Source: Vibrio orientalis CIP 102891 = ATCC 33934 (GTDB lineage: Bacteria; Pseudomonadota; Gammaproteobacteria; Enterobacterales; Vibrionaceae). From it: a stretch of DNA of 64,000 nt. The notes beneath the pieces were generated by a model. That model did no database searches, was not told the DNA's origin, and saw nothing but the letters and a program-made list of their open reading frames with translations. A program made the position numbers and the translations under genes. Positions 46,500 through 54,319 of this stretch are shown here, in pieces (position 1 is the stretch's first letter; each line of letters opens with the position of its first letter). Location of the stretch: contig NZ_ACZV01000005.1 in the NCBI RefSeq assembly GCF_000176235.1, forward strand, positions 1,116,001 through 1,180,000, in the 5' to 3' direction.

Positions 46500-47637
46500 T
46501 GTCCACCTCTACTGATTGATTTTCACTCTTTCTACTTTCTTCTACTCTTTTCTCTTCTGCCGTTTTATTCTCATCACGAAGAGCTGGCAGTGTAATTGAA
46601 GGCTTCGAACCCTGTACTATCACAGGAACACCAATATCGAGATTTTGCTGCCCGGTAATCACAACACGCTCTCCGACACTCAAACCCGATTTAACTGCTA
46701 CATACCCGTTGTTGATGTTTTCCCCTAATTCAATAGGCTGTTTTACCGCTTTATCACCCCTAATAAGCCAGACAAATCGTTGCTTTCCATCAGCACCTAC
46801 CGCTGTTTGGGACACAACCACATGATTAATCGACTCACCAATATCTTGGCTTACCTTAGCAAACATTCCTGGCACTAAGCGGTTGTCAGCGTTATCAAGT
46901 TTTGCGTGAACTTCAACTCGACCAGAACTTTCATCGACAAGTGGCGCGATATAATCAACTCGACCAGAGAACGTAGAATCACTGTATGCATCGACCTTTA
47001 AAGTCACCGATTGGCCTAATTCCGCCTTACCGACTTCAGACTGAGAAATGGAATAATGGACTTCGACGGGGTCGAGTTTAATTAGATGTACCAGAACAAC
47101 CGCGGCTTCAACACGGCTACCAACAGAGTGTGAAAAACTGGTTAGTTGGCCATCAAATGGCGCAATCAATTGGTAGCTCTGCAAATCGGTCTTTCTTTGT
47201 GAATAGTCCGCTTCGGCCAACGCAACTTGCTGCTTCAACTCTTCAACATCTTGCGCTGACATTGAGTCAGGTTGCTTTTTAAGAAGAGCTAATACACGAG
47301 ACAGCTTTGACTTTGCAAGAGCAAGCGAACTGGATGATTTTTCTAGTTCAGCTTTGGCTTTCGAGTCATCAAGCTGAGCAATTAAATCACCTTTTTTGAC
47401 GGTATCTCCGTCTTTAAATTGAAGAGATTTTAGTTTTTCTCCGGCACTGAATGTTAATGCAGCTGAGTCAGTTGCTTTCAGTTTCCCGACTTCTTCAATC
47501 GTCATAGTTGCAGCAAACTGCTGAGTAATTTCTACTGTGACCGGAACACTTTCCAAGGTTTTTGATAGTGCAGCTGTACTAAAGACTGATACAGACAAAT
47601 ATAGAAAAGACAAAGATAGCGTCTTAGTTTTGTTCAT
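46486..47637 (-). CDS. RND efflux periplasmic adaptor (membrane fusion protein)
   Basis: A 383-residue protein. A signal peptide (LSLSFLYLSVSVFSTAALS) is followed by the lipoyl/barrel-sandwich domain (GEKLKSLQFKDGDTVKKGDLIAQLDDS), an alpha-hairpin (about 90-150) and the second lipoyl half (LIAPFDGQLTSFSHSVGSRV). The beta-barrel and membrane-proximal domains come after that. There is no lipobox cysteine, so it is anchored differently or soluble. The C-terminal 30 residues are rich in Glu and Lys and look disordered. It is the first gene of the pump operon; an inverted repeat in its upstream region is a candidate operator. Confidence 0.93.
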   Translation of the reverse strand: MNKTKTLSLSFLYLSVSVFSTAALSKTLESVPVTVEITQQFAATMTIEEVGKLKATDSAALTFSAGEKLKSLQFKDGDTVKKGDLIAQLDDSKAKAELEKSSSSLALAKSKLSRVLALLKKQPDSMSAQDVEELKQQVALAEADYSQRKTDLQSYQLIAPFDGQLTSFSHSVGSRVEAAVVLVHLIKLDPVEVHYSISQSEVGKAELGQSVTLKVDAYSDSTFSGRVDYIAPLVDESSGRVEVHAKLDNADNRLVPGMFAKVSQDIGESINHVVVSQTAVGADGKQRFVWLIRGDKAVKQPIELGENINNGYVAVKSGLSVGERVVITGQQNLDIGVPVIVQGSKPSITLPALRDENKTAEEKRVEESRKSENQSVEVDNEAT

Positions 47638-47727
47638 TGAGGCAACTCTAATGAGTGGAAATTACTGTTGTTATACTCAACAATCTTTTCTCAAAGTTAG
47701 AGCTTTGTCAGTCAGATAATAATTCAT

Positions 47728-47777
47728 CCTTAATCTACCTTAATAAATATCAAGACATTGATTTTGTTAGATTAAGG
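47728..47777. promoter_or_regulatory. Inverted repeat upstream of the RND operon, candidate operator
   Basis: CCTTAATCTA (47728-47737) and its exact complement TAGATTAAGG (47768-47777) are 40 bases apart, about four helical turns. A further CCTTAAT copy adjoins the first (47738-47744). They lie about 90-140 bases before the adaptor start and just after the terminator of the upstream unit, so they belong to the pump promoter. A ToxR-like regulator is the obvious candidate ligand. Confidence 0.45.
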
Positions 47778-47780
47778 GAC

Positions 47781-47820
47781 AAAAAAGCCCACATGTTCTC
47801 TAATGAGAATGTGGGCTTTT
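47781..47820 (-). terminator. Intrinsic terminator of regulator pair B
   Basis: AAAAGCCCACAT and ATGTGGGCTTTT pair, extended by TTCTC/GAGAA around the loop. On the minus strand six T follow. It separates pair B from the pump operon. Confidence 0.88.
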
Positions 47821-47838
47821 AGATCTTAAAAACCGAGC

Positions 47839-48288
47839 TTATTCAGTAGTGTCCGCGAATAAATATGAGTATCTTGGGGCAACAAGTATCATTTGTTTGT
47901 CTGAAACGGGGATGAGTTTTAGATCTTCTAATGAATGCATACCGCGCTGAGAAAACATGATATCAATGACTGATGCATCATTCTTAGATGGAATGACTTG
48001 TTCTGATGTTTCAGGCATTAGAGACAAACCATGGCGCTGAAAGTAGTAATCCCCCGATGCATTGAAACCAACTTTCTGGTCTGTTAAAAAATACATTTCG
48101 TACTTTCCTGAACGCTTTAATTTTATCCCTGCATTCAGATCCATAAGATGTAAACCTTCGTTTGATTTGATCACAATACTGGTTTCACTCTTTAGTGACC
48201 TCGAAACTGTTGGCGATTCAATTTCTGCCGCTAGTCCGCCGACAACTAATCCGGAGACAATGCTTGCAAATAATATTTTATTATTCAC
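47839..48288 (-). CDS. ToxS/VtrC-like periplasmic accessory protein (pair B)
   Basis: A 149-residue protein with an N-terminal membrane or signal segment (about 4-21) and a periplasmic domain (SETSIVIKSNEGLHLMDL, DQKVGFNASGDYYFQRHG). It starts with GTG, 8 bases inside the 3' end of the regulator gene. A strong GGAGGT lies just upstream, within the regulator's last codons. It is a paralogue of the protein at 42294-42746: same length, same start MNN, same overlap. By analogy with ToxS and VtrC it should partner the regulator's periplasmic domain and sense or stabilise it. Confidence 0.78.
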   Translation of the reverse strand: MNNKILFASIVSGLVVGGLAAEIESPTVSRSLKSETSIVIKSNEGLHLMDLNAGIKLKRSGKYEMYFLTDQKVGFNASGDYYFQRHGLSLMPETSEQVIPSKNDASVIDIMFSQRGMHSLEDLKLIPVSDKQMILVAPRYSYLFADTTE

Positions 48289-48925
48289 ACATCACCTCCA
48301 CTTCGCTCGGAAGATAACTCACAGACTGACCATCTTTAGCAACCAGTATGACCTGATTATCTGAAGAAAATGCTCTTACATTATTCAGAACTATTGGCTT
48401 TGACGGGTCTTGAGTCGGGACAATGCAACCCAGATAACGTTGCTCTGTGTAATCGGCTTCCACCCAAGGAGTGCTGATTGCACCGTATAAAAAATACGCC
48501 GCCAATGCACTGGCACTAAAGGCCGCTAGATAACGAGTATTGGCTTTCTTAATTGTTAAGGGAGCGACATCCTGAGTGTCAGTCAAAGACGGCTGTGTCG
48601 ATGGACTCTGATAAGAGGATACATCGCCATTAAACTGATAACCCACACCTCTTATTGTAGTGATGATTTCTCCATTTCGGTCATCTAACGCTTTACGACA
48701 AATCGAGACTGAGTGAAGCAAACTACTCTCTTCTACTACCACCCCTTTTTTAAACCATATTTCATCAAGCAATCTAGCTTTTTCTAAAGGAGTTCTAGAG
48801 TGTTCAGTCATAAATTGCAGCAATGCAACTTCATTGCTTCCCAGCGCTGTTTTTACACCACTCTTACGCTCTTCCAAGATGCCGGTGAGAACATTGAGTA
48901 TGTACTTATCGTTAATCATCAACAT
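48281..48925 (-). CDS. ToxR-like transmembrane transcription regulator (pair B)
   Basis: A 214-residue protein. Winged-helix domain 1-100 has GSNEVALLQFMTEHS, VVEESSLLHSVSICRKALDD and IRGVGYQF. It aligns without gaps at the key positions with the regulator at 42739-43428, including Cys76. A linker, a membrane helix at about 131-150 and a short periplasmic domain follow, with Cys167 and Cys213 exactly 46 residues apart, the same spacing as Cys182 and Cys228 in pair A. I use the ATG at 48925 (MLMINDKY), aligning with MFLINDAH of pair A; an upstream ATG at 48979 would add 18 unrelated residues. The pair is transcribed separately, upstream of the pump operon. Confidence 0.87.
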   Translation of the reverse strand: MLMINDKYILNVLTGILEERKSGVKTALGSNEVALLQFMTEHSRTPLEKARLLDEIWFKKGVVVEESSLLHSVSICRKALDDRNGEIITTIRGVGYQFNGDVSSYQSPSTQPSLTDTQDVAPLTIKKANTRYLAAFSASALAAYFLYGAISTPWVEADYTEQRYLGCIVPTQDPSKPIVLNNVRAFSSDNQVILVAKDGQSVSYLPSEVEVMCE

Positions 48926-48984
48926 AGCTAACTGTCTAAGTCTTTCTCTTAATGCCCATAACCATATCGTATATTCCATAAAAT

Positions 48985-49010
48985 GAAAAAGCCCAGCACG
49001 AGGCTGGGCA
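48985..49010 (-). terminator. Intrinsic terminator of the phospholipid operon
   Basis: GCCCAGC pairs with GCTGGGC across a five-base loop, with five T following on the minus strand, 56 bases after the acyltransferase stop. Confidence 0.85.
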
Positions 49011-49065
49011 TAAATAAGAGGAACATTTTATCTAATTTATATAAACTGGCCTTCCGGACACGTTG

Positions 49066-49707
49066 CTATTCCACTTGAACAATACACCGTTCACTCAGCT
49101 GTCGATATTGATTCTGCATAACATCTACGAACTGATCTGCACTGGTAAAGTCACTGATTCCTTCACCAAGAACCACATCGCAGTTAAACGGAACAAACAT
49201 CGCTGTCCCTTTGGGTAATGATGCGCCTAAACCACGCATAACAACGGGTACCACCGAGCATTGAGGGTAATCTTTGACTAAATGATATATCCCCTTCTTA
49301 AGTCCACTCATGACTTCTGGTTCACCTCGACTTCCTTCAGGAAATATAATCAATATATCTCCTTGTTCTAGAGCCTTATGACACTCATCAAAAATCGCCT
49401 CTTTTTGCGCTTTCGAGGGTGATCTTCGAATTGGAATAATGCCAATAACATTCAGTGACAACCAAGCAACTAATGGGTTAGCTAAAAAATAATCGGCCGC
49501 GGCTACAGGGCGAACCTTGTGAATGATGCTGATTGGAAATAGCGCCAATAACACCAATGTATCTAAGTGACTATTATGATTCGCCGCCACGACAACCGGC
49601 CCTTTCATCGGCAGATTTTGTCTATTGATGATATTCAGCCCTAGGCCAATAAACACGAGTGGTTTTACGAAAAACAGTATAAATAAAACTCTGAGTATTC
49701 TCGCCAT
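49066..49707 (-). CDS. 1-acyl-sn-glycerol-3-phosphate acyltransferase (PlsC family)
   Basis: A 213-residue membrane-associated acyltransferase. A hydrophobic N-terminus (about 5-25) is followed by the HX4D catalytic motif AANHNSHLDTL. The acceptor-binding motif FPEGSRGEPEVMSG and a following PVVMRGLG match the family. The product would be phosphatidic acid, the substrate of the CdsA-like enzyme encoded six bases upstream. It is shorter than housekeeping PlsC (about 240 residues). Third gene of an accessory phospholipid operon. Confidence 0.9.
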   Translation of the reverse strand: MARILRVLFILFFVKPLVFIGLGLNIINRQNLPMKGPVVVAANHNSHLDTLVLLALFPISIIHKVRPVAAADYFLANPLVAWLSLNVIGIIPIRRSPSKAQKEAIFDECHKALEQGDILIIFPEGSRGEPEVMSGLKKGIYHLVKDYPQCSVVPVVMRGLGASLPKGTAMFVPFNCDVVLGEGISDFTSADQFVDVMQNQYRQLSERCIVQVE

Positions 49708-49713
49708 AAGTCC

Positions 49714-50646
49714 TCAATAGTACAGATAGTAGATGTAATGGAAGAACAGTGGCGCAGTAAACATTAAACTATCAATGCGATCGAGAATCCCACCATGGCC
49801 CGGAATAAACTGGCTGGTATCTTTAATTTTCAAATCCCTTTTAACGGAAGAGATAACCAAATCACCAATAAAACCACTAAAAGCAATGATAACGCCCGCA
49901 ACCAAGCCTTGTACTCCTGTTAACGGAGTCAGGTATGGCGCGACAAAATATGAAGCAGCAATAACCGTCAATGCTCCACCAATAAAGCCTTCCCAGGTTT
50001 TGTTGGGGCTCACTTTCGGGACGATCTTATGTTTGCCAAACGACTTACCCCAGACATATTGGCAAACATCATTGAATTGAGTGAATATCAGCAAAAACAG
50101 TAACATCCCCATTGAGCCAGCATCAGGGTTCAAACTTGGTAGAACTAATAAATAGGCCATGTGACTGATACAAAAGACTGTCAGCATCAATGCCCAGTGA
50201 ATAACACCCGCGGAGCGAATAAAACCTTTAGTATCTCCTATCAGCACTGCGACCATTGGTAGGTACAAGAACATGTATACAGGGATAAAGATGATGTACA
50301 TGCCGTACCAGCCAATCGATAACCAATAATATTGGAACGGAATCGAAAGGTAAGCCCAAAAGATGACTCGACGGTCAGTCATGCGCGTTGGAACAATAGA
50401 GAGAAACTCTTTGAGCGCCATGAAACTCAAAAAGCCTACGAAGAACAACGTGTATTGCAGAGGTAAGTAGAGAACGACGAAAACGATCCCTATCATCCAC
50501 CACCAAGAGCGTATTCTAAGTTTTAGCTCTAGGTAATCACGCTCTCTGTGCCTTCTAGACAGCCAGAGATAGACTAGCGTTCCTAACACCAATATCGAAA
50601 CGATAGCGACCATGATATTGAACGAATGCAAAGGGATCCCTAACAT
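49714..50646 (-). CDS. Phosphatidate cytidylyltransferase (CdsA/YnbB-like)
   Basis: A 310-residue enzyme with about eight membrane segments that makes CDP-diacylglycerol from phosphatidic acid and CTP. The CTP-transferase signature is intact near the C-terminus: SSVKRDLKIKDTSQFIPGHGG, with ILDRIDSL following. The segment KVSPNKTWEGFIGG is also typical. It overlaps the CDP-alcohol transferase gene by 7 bases. The E. coli ynbA-ynbB pair has the same two functions, so I regard it as YnbB-like rather than the essential cdsA. Confidence 0.92.
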   Translation of the reverse strand: MLGIPLHSFNIMVAIVSILVLGTLVYLWLSRRHRERDYLELKLRIRSWWWMIGIVFVVLYLPLQYTLFFVGFLSFMALKEFLSIVPTRMTDRRVIFWAYLSIPFQYYWLSIGWYGMYIIFIPVYMFLYLPMVAVLIGDTKGFIRSAGVIHWALMLTVFCISHMAYLLVLPSLNPDAGSMGMLLFLLIFTQFNDVCQYVWGKSFGKHKIVPKVSPNKTWEGFIGGALTVIAASYFVAPYLTPLTGVQGLVAGVIIAFSGFIGDLVISSVKRDLKIKDTSQFIPGHGGILDRIDSLMFTAPLFFHYIYYLYY

Positions 50647-51347
50647 TGTGATTCCCTCTCTTCTGGCTGCGCCTCTTCACTCACATTTTGTGCTTTATAT
50701 TCAGAGATAAAAGCGAGACGCCTCCAAGTAGTATAAATACCGCCTAACAGCATTATCAGCAGGGCTACATCCATGCTGTAAATAAAGATATTTGGTAGCC
50801 AACCCAGTGCATGCTGCAAGAATAGCAGCAAGTAGACTCCCGTTAAGAGCGCCATGCGATGCTGCTTCGCCATAGGGCCGCGAAAATCAGCTGGCGCCCC
50901 CATGCTTACTCCCAAAACGCGGACATAAGCAGTCAACACCGCCACTATTGCGCTAGTCCAAGCGAGCGGCATACCAAAGACTGACTCCGTCGCAAAGCCT
51001 GCCGCAACAATAAAGAGAGGATCGGCAATGCGGTCTGGCACATCGTTATAAAGCTCCCCTGCTGGAGTTTTCTTTCCTCCTTCGATCGCAACCATGCCAT
51101 CAAACAGATTACACAATAGACGCAGCTGGATAGTGACGGCCGCCAATAACAACAAATAGCTTACTGGCAAGAAGTGGTAACTAAGCATGACGCCATAGCC
51201 CACAACGGCAAAAGCGATGCTCATTAAAGAGATTTGATTCGGAGTGACGTCTTTTTTGCTTAACCAAATGGCCACTTTGCGGGTGATGGCGACATCACGC
51301 ACGGCAAGAGGCCTGCGGTTATTTTCTTCAATTGGGTCCTTGTCCAT
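50640..51347 (-). CDS. CDP-alcohol phosphatidyltransferase (YnbA-like)
   Basis: A 235-residue membrane enzyme that moves a phosphatidyl group from CDP-diacylglycerol to an alcohol. The family motif DGxxA...G...D...D is present in modified form: LCNLFDGMVAIEGGKKTPAG, then ELYNDVPDRIAD. The usual Arg after DGxxA is Ile here, and the spacing to the second half is longer than usual. About five membrane segments. The alcohol acceptor is unknown. It is the first gene of a three-gene operon with a CdsA-like and a PlsC-like enzyme, giving a near-complete route for an extra phospholipid. Confidence 0.9.
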   Translation of the reverse strand: MDKDPIEENNRRPLAVRDVAITRKVAIWLSKKDVTPNQISLMSIAFAVVGYGVMLSYHFLPVSYLLLLAAVTIQLRLLCNLFDGMVAIEGGKKTPAGELYNDVPDRIADPLFIVAAGFATESVFGMPLAWTSAIVAVLTAYVRVLGVSMGAPADFRGPMAKQHRMALLTGVYLLLFLQHALGWLPNIFIYSMDVALLIMLLGGIYTTWRRLAFISEYKAQNVSEEAQPEERESQC

Positions 51348-51420
51348 GTAACCTCTCAGAGACAGCTGATTTGCTTAATAGGAAATATGCAATGTGGTGA
51401 CATTATAGCCATGCTGACTT

Positions 51421-51448
51421 ACTCTAAGGACGTAAAGGCCATTAGAGT
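51421..51448. promoter_or_regulatory. Inverted repeat upstream of the phospholipid operon
   Basis: ACTCTAA (51421-51427) and TTAGAGT (51442-51448) form an inverted repeat 74-101 bases before the operon's first start codon. It could be an operator or a hairpin; its function is unknown. Confidence 0.3.
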
Positions 51449-51528
51449 GAGTTACTTCTATCGCATTTTTATAAATTAGGGAGAAGTGTTAGTTACTCGC
51501 TAGGTGGTGCAACTTTGATTTAGCTCGG

Positions 51529-52245
51529 TCAGTTTATGTCAGAGTATACTTTATTGACTCTGTCCCAAGGGATTGGGTCCAAGAGGGCTCCTGCATCTTC
51601 AGATCGCTCAGCAATCCTCTTACTATAATTCGCTCTGTAGATTGCAGCATCATTGCCAAATGTATCGGCCTCAAGCTCAGCGTCTGGCGCCAACTCCGTA
51701 ATATATTTATATTCCCCACAACCACGTAACCAAACTTTAGTATTTCCGTTAGGCAAAAAACCAAAAATCATATCTGTCCGATAACAGTCACGAACCACAC
51801 CATCATAACGAGTAAAAGTTTCTTTAGTGCTCATCAGCGTCTTGATATCCGCTGGTAAGTCCCATTTGGTGGTGAAAAACCTTTGGTTTGAAATCGAAGC
51901 CCAATAAAGATATACACTGTCCGGGAGTGTTTGGGTACCCGTTACTTGACTGATTTTGGTTACAGGAGTTCCGAGAACTAACCCAAAACCGTCATAATCT
52001 GCTATATCTTGTCTTATTCTGTTCAGGTCGCTTCTACGCATAAAGTGCATGTCATTATGAACAGAGGATGTCCAATCTTGTTCTTCATTCACACCATAAG
52101 CTTCGGTTACTTTCGCAGGATACAATGAGGACATGGCATAACCAATTCGCCATTGAGGCATATCTTCAGGAACGCTAGGTACTTTTGCAAATGCATTGGA
52201 AACTACCGGAACTAGCAGTAGTAATGTGGCCATTAATTGCTTCAT
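51529..52245 (-). CDS. DUF2931-family exported protein, probable immunity protein of the T6SS lipase
   Basis: A 238-residue protein with a signal peptide (MKQLMATLLLLVPVVSNAFA) and no lipobox, so probably free in the periplasm. The mature part starts PEDMPQWRIGYAMSSLYP and contains VYLYWASISNQRFFTTKWDLP, quoted here as the core YWASISNQRFF. I recall this pattern from DUF2931, a family often placed next to T6SS effectors. AAGGA lies before ATG 52245; a longer frame from 52317 overlaps the effector gene and lacks support. It starts one base after the effector stop codon. Neutralising the lipase in the periplasm is inferred from position and localisation. Confidence 0.8.
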   Translation of the reverse strand: MKQLMATLLLLVPVVSNAFAKVPSVPEDMPQWRIGYAMSSLYPAKVTEAYGVNEEQDWTSSVHNDMHFMRRSDLNRIRQDIADYDGFGLVLGTPVTKISQVTGTQTLPDSVYLYWASISNQRFFTTKWDLPADIKTLMSTKETFTRYDGVVRDCYRTDMIFGFLPNGNTKVWLRGCGEYKYITELAPDAELEADTFGNDAAIYRANYSKRIAERSEDAGALLDPIPWDRVNKVYSDIN

Positions 52246-52246
52246 G

Positions 52247-54319
52247 TTAGCTTTCCTTTTTGCATTCAAATATTTCGCGTACAAAGGTATCGTCAGACTC
52301 GTGAGGTTTATTAGCAATCGAACAGTCCGAAGAATGGTGAATTAAGTTCGCTTTCATAAGACTAGTCATAATAGAGCTATCTTTGACTTCTTCAACATTG
52401 CTAACATCGAGCTCACCTAAAAGCTCCCCATTTTTGGCTGCAGATAACGCTTTTTCGCAAAACTCTCCGAACTCATAACCATCAATAGTTCTAGGTGCAG
52501 AATAATAACTGTCTCCCTCTTCGTTCCAAATCTCGCCTTGTTGATCGTCTAGAGGGACCTTTGCATTTTCAGCAAACCCATACATGACCCTTAGGTATAG
52601 ACGTGATAAGTCGCCTTCTACTACGCGTTTTTTTTGAAGTGTACCTTCCAAATAGGTTTGGTCATTACCTCCACGTCTAACAGTTTTGTAGTCAACGGTA
52701 TAATCATCTTTGCTCCAACCTAAAGACACCTCATGGTCGATGACTTTTTTGAACTTTTCATCTAATGAAGCTTTAACCTTATCGTAGTTCCAACGACTTA
52801 TATCTCGTCTTAGTCGTTTAATTGGCTTTGATTCGAGTAAAGGTAAGAGATATCTATTTTTTTCCTGACCACCGACTGTTTCATAAGCTAATGTAGACTG
52901 GTAGCCACCACCTAGATCTGAGTGAGCACCTGGTACAACAAACTCTTCAAATTTGCCATCCGAGTTTACTTTGTTTAAACAGAAGTTATATCGATACTCG
53001 GTCTTTTTATGCGCTGTAAGGTGGACGACTTTTTCAATACGACCGGGGTCGAGCCAAAGTCTGACATCGCCGTTATTATCGTTATGTGGCGTGAAGTCAC
53101 CATTCAATGGGTCAAAAATCGCAGCAACAGTATCAAAAATACCGACAAACGTTATACAGCTTGACTCGTTACTTTCCCAATCAAAGCCCGACTTGAAGCT
53201 AATTGAGTTAGCCTTGCATGCCTTAGAAAATTGAGAAGCAAAAGCTCCTTTCTCACCATCAGCTACCACATTGGTAAAATGTCTCGCCGCTGCCGCACCT
53301 CTACTAAAACCAAACACATCTAGCTCAATGCACTTTACCCCATCAGCATTGATCTTTATAAATTGCTCTGATTCGGAAATCGGTCCCAAAGCTTTACACA
53401 ACTTCTCAATACCGGTATCAACTTTTGCTATTACGCCATAGTCACCTGTCCCAAATGCTTGCCCTGGAACTACGGACTCATCCGCTGGCTTAGAATTGTC
53501 AACCTCATTACCGGTGCCAATACCTGTAATATATTCGGGATGAACAAATGTTCTACTCTCTGAAATGTATTCATCTCTCAAGTACAAATCATGGAGCTTC
53601 TGGATATTTGTGAGTTCATTCGATGCACTACCATCAACGGCATAATCTTCTTCCCAGAAGAAATGAAATTTTTCATCCTTTGGATATTTGAACATGTCAC
53701 CCGGCCATTGTGTAACCGGTTTGTCCTTATGCACCTCATACTTAGGTCGCCACTTGTAGTAATACTTATCTAGCTCTTTCTTACCCCACTCGGCGCTGTA
53801 TGTGTTATTACCTGTTCCATCAAAGAACATCCCGACACGTAAGGTAATGAAGTTAAAGCCACGCACCTGAAGTACGTAGCTTTTATCGGTGATGAGTGTG
53901 AGTGAATCGGCTTTACCTTTCTCATGACGTGCAGGCAGGGATTGCCCTTCCGCTAACTCGGTGAGATCTCCGGCAGTAACTTCAACAAACTTAGCTTTGG
54001 CACCGAGCTTATCCACATGCTCATTGGCGAAATCAGCCGTAGGTTTCGAGTCAGCATTCGGCTTATGCTCATCTTTTTGTGACTCTAGCAACCACTGCTC
54101 GCTATCTAAATGGAGCAACACCGGGCCAGAAGCCAGTCCTTCAAGGTAGATAGGGGCTTCGCCTAATGTAACGCTGAACTCGTTGCCTGCTGAATCTGTT
54201 AGTGTCCCGGAAACGCCATTGAACGGCTGATTAAATTCATCTCTAACAAATATTTCGATCCAGCGAGAACACTGTTCGCACGGCAAAAAATACGGGCTGC
54301 TGCCTGTTTCAATAGTCAT
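52247..54319 (-). CDS. Tle1-like T6SS lipase effector (DUF2235 alpha/beta hydrolase)
   Basis: A 690-residue protein. The N-terminal 130 residues contain a CxxC pair (PCEQCSRW, Cys14/Cys17) and a beta-sandwich-like segment (VSGTLTDSAGNEF) that may dock to the spike. The DUF2235 hydrolase domain begins near 155 with MFFDGTGNN. The nucleophile is Ser339 in VFGFSRGAAAARHF, and the catalytic Asp is probably in VPGAHSDLGGGYQ. Known Tle1 proteins are phospholipases delivered by T6SS that break target-cell membranes. The start ATG at 54319 overlaps the adaptor stop (ATGA). It is followed directly by the presumed immunity gene. Confidence 0.88.
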   Translation of the reverse strand: MTIETGSSPYFLPCEQCSRWIEIFVRDEFNQPFNGVSGTLTDSAGNEFSVTLGEAPIYLEGLASGPVLLHLDSEQWLLESQKDEHKPNADSKPTADFANEHVDKLGAKAKFVEVTAGDLTELAEGQSLPARHEKGKADSLTLITDKSYVLQVRGFNFITLRVGMFFDGTGNNTYSAEWGKKELDKYYYKWRPKYEVHKDKPVTQWPGDMFKYPKDEKFHFFWEEDYAVDGSASNELTNIQKLHDLYLRDEYISESRTFVHPEYITGIGTGNEVDNSKPADESVVPGQAFGTGDYGVIAKVDTGIEKLCKALGPISESEQFIKINADGVKCIELDVFGFSRGAAAARHFTNVVADGEKGAFASQFSKACKANSISFKSGFDWESNESSCITFVGIFDTVAAIFDPLNGDFTPHNDNNGDVRLWLDPGRIEKVVHLTAHKKTEYRYNFCLNKVNSDGKFEEFVVPGAHSDLGGGYQSTLAYETVGGQEKNRYLLPLLESKPIKRLRRDISRWNYDKVKASLDEKFKKVIDHEVSLGWSKDDYTVDYKTVRRGGNDQTYLEGTLQKKRVVEGDLSRLYLRVMYGFAENAKVPLDDQQGEIWNEEGDSYYSAPRTIDGYEFGEFCEKALSAAKNGELLGELDVSNVEEVKDSSIMTSLMKANLIHHSSDCSIANKPHESDDTFVREIFECKKES

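Noticed and set aside
49714-50646. Assignment of this gene as the essential housekeeping cdsA
   Set aside because: It stands with a CDP-alcohol transferase as in ynbA-ynbB, not in the rpsB-frr-ispC-bamA neighbourhood expected for cdsA.
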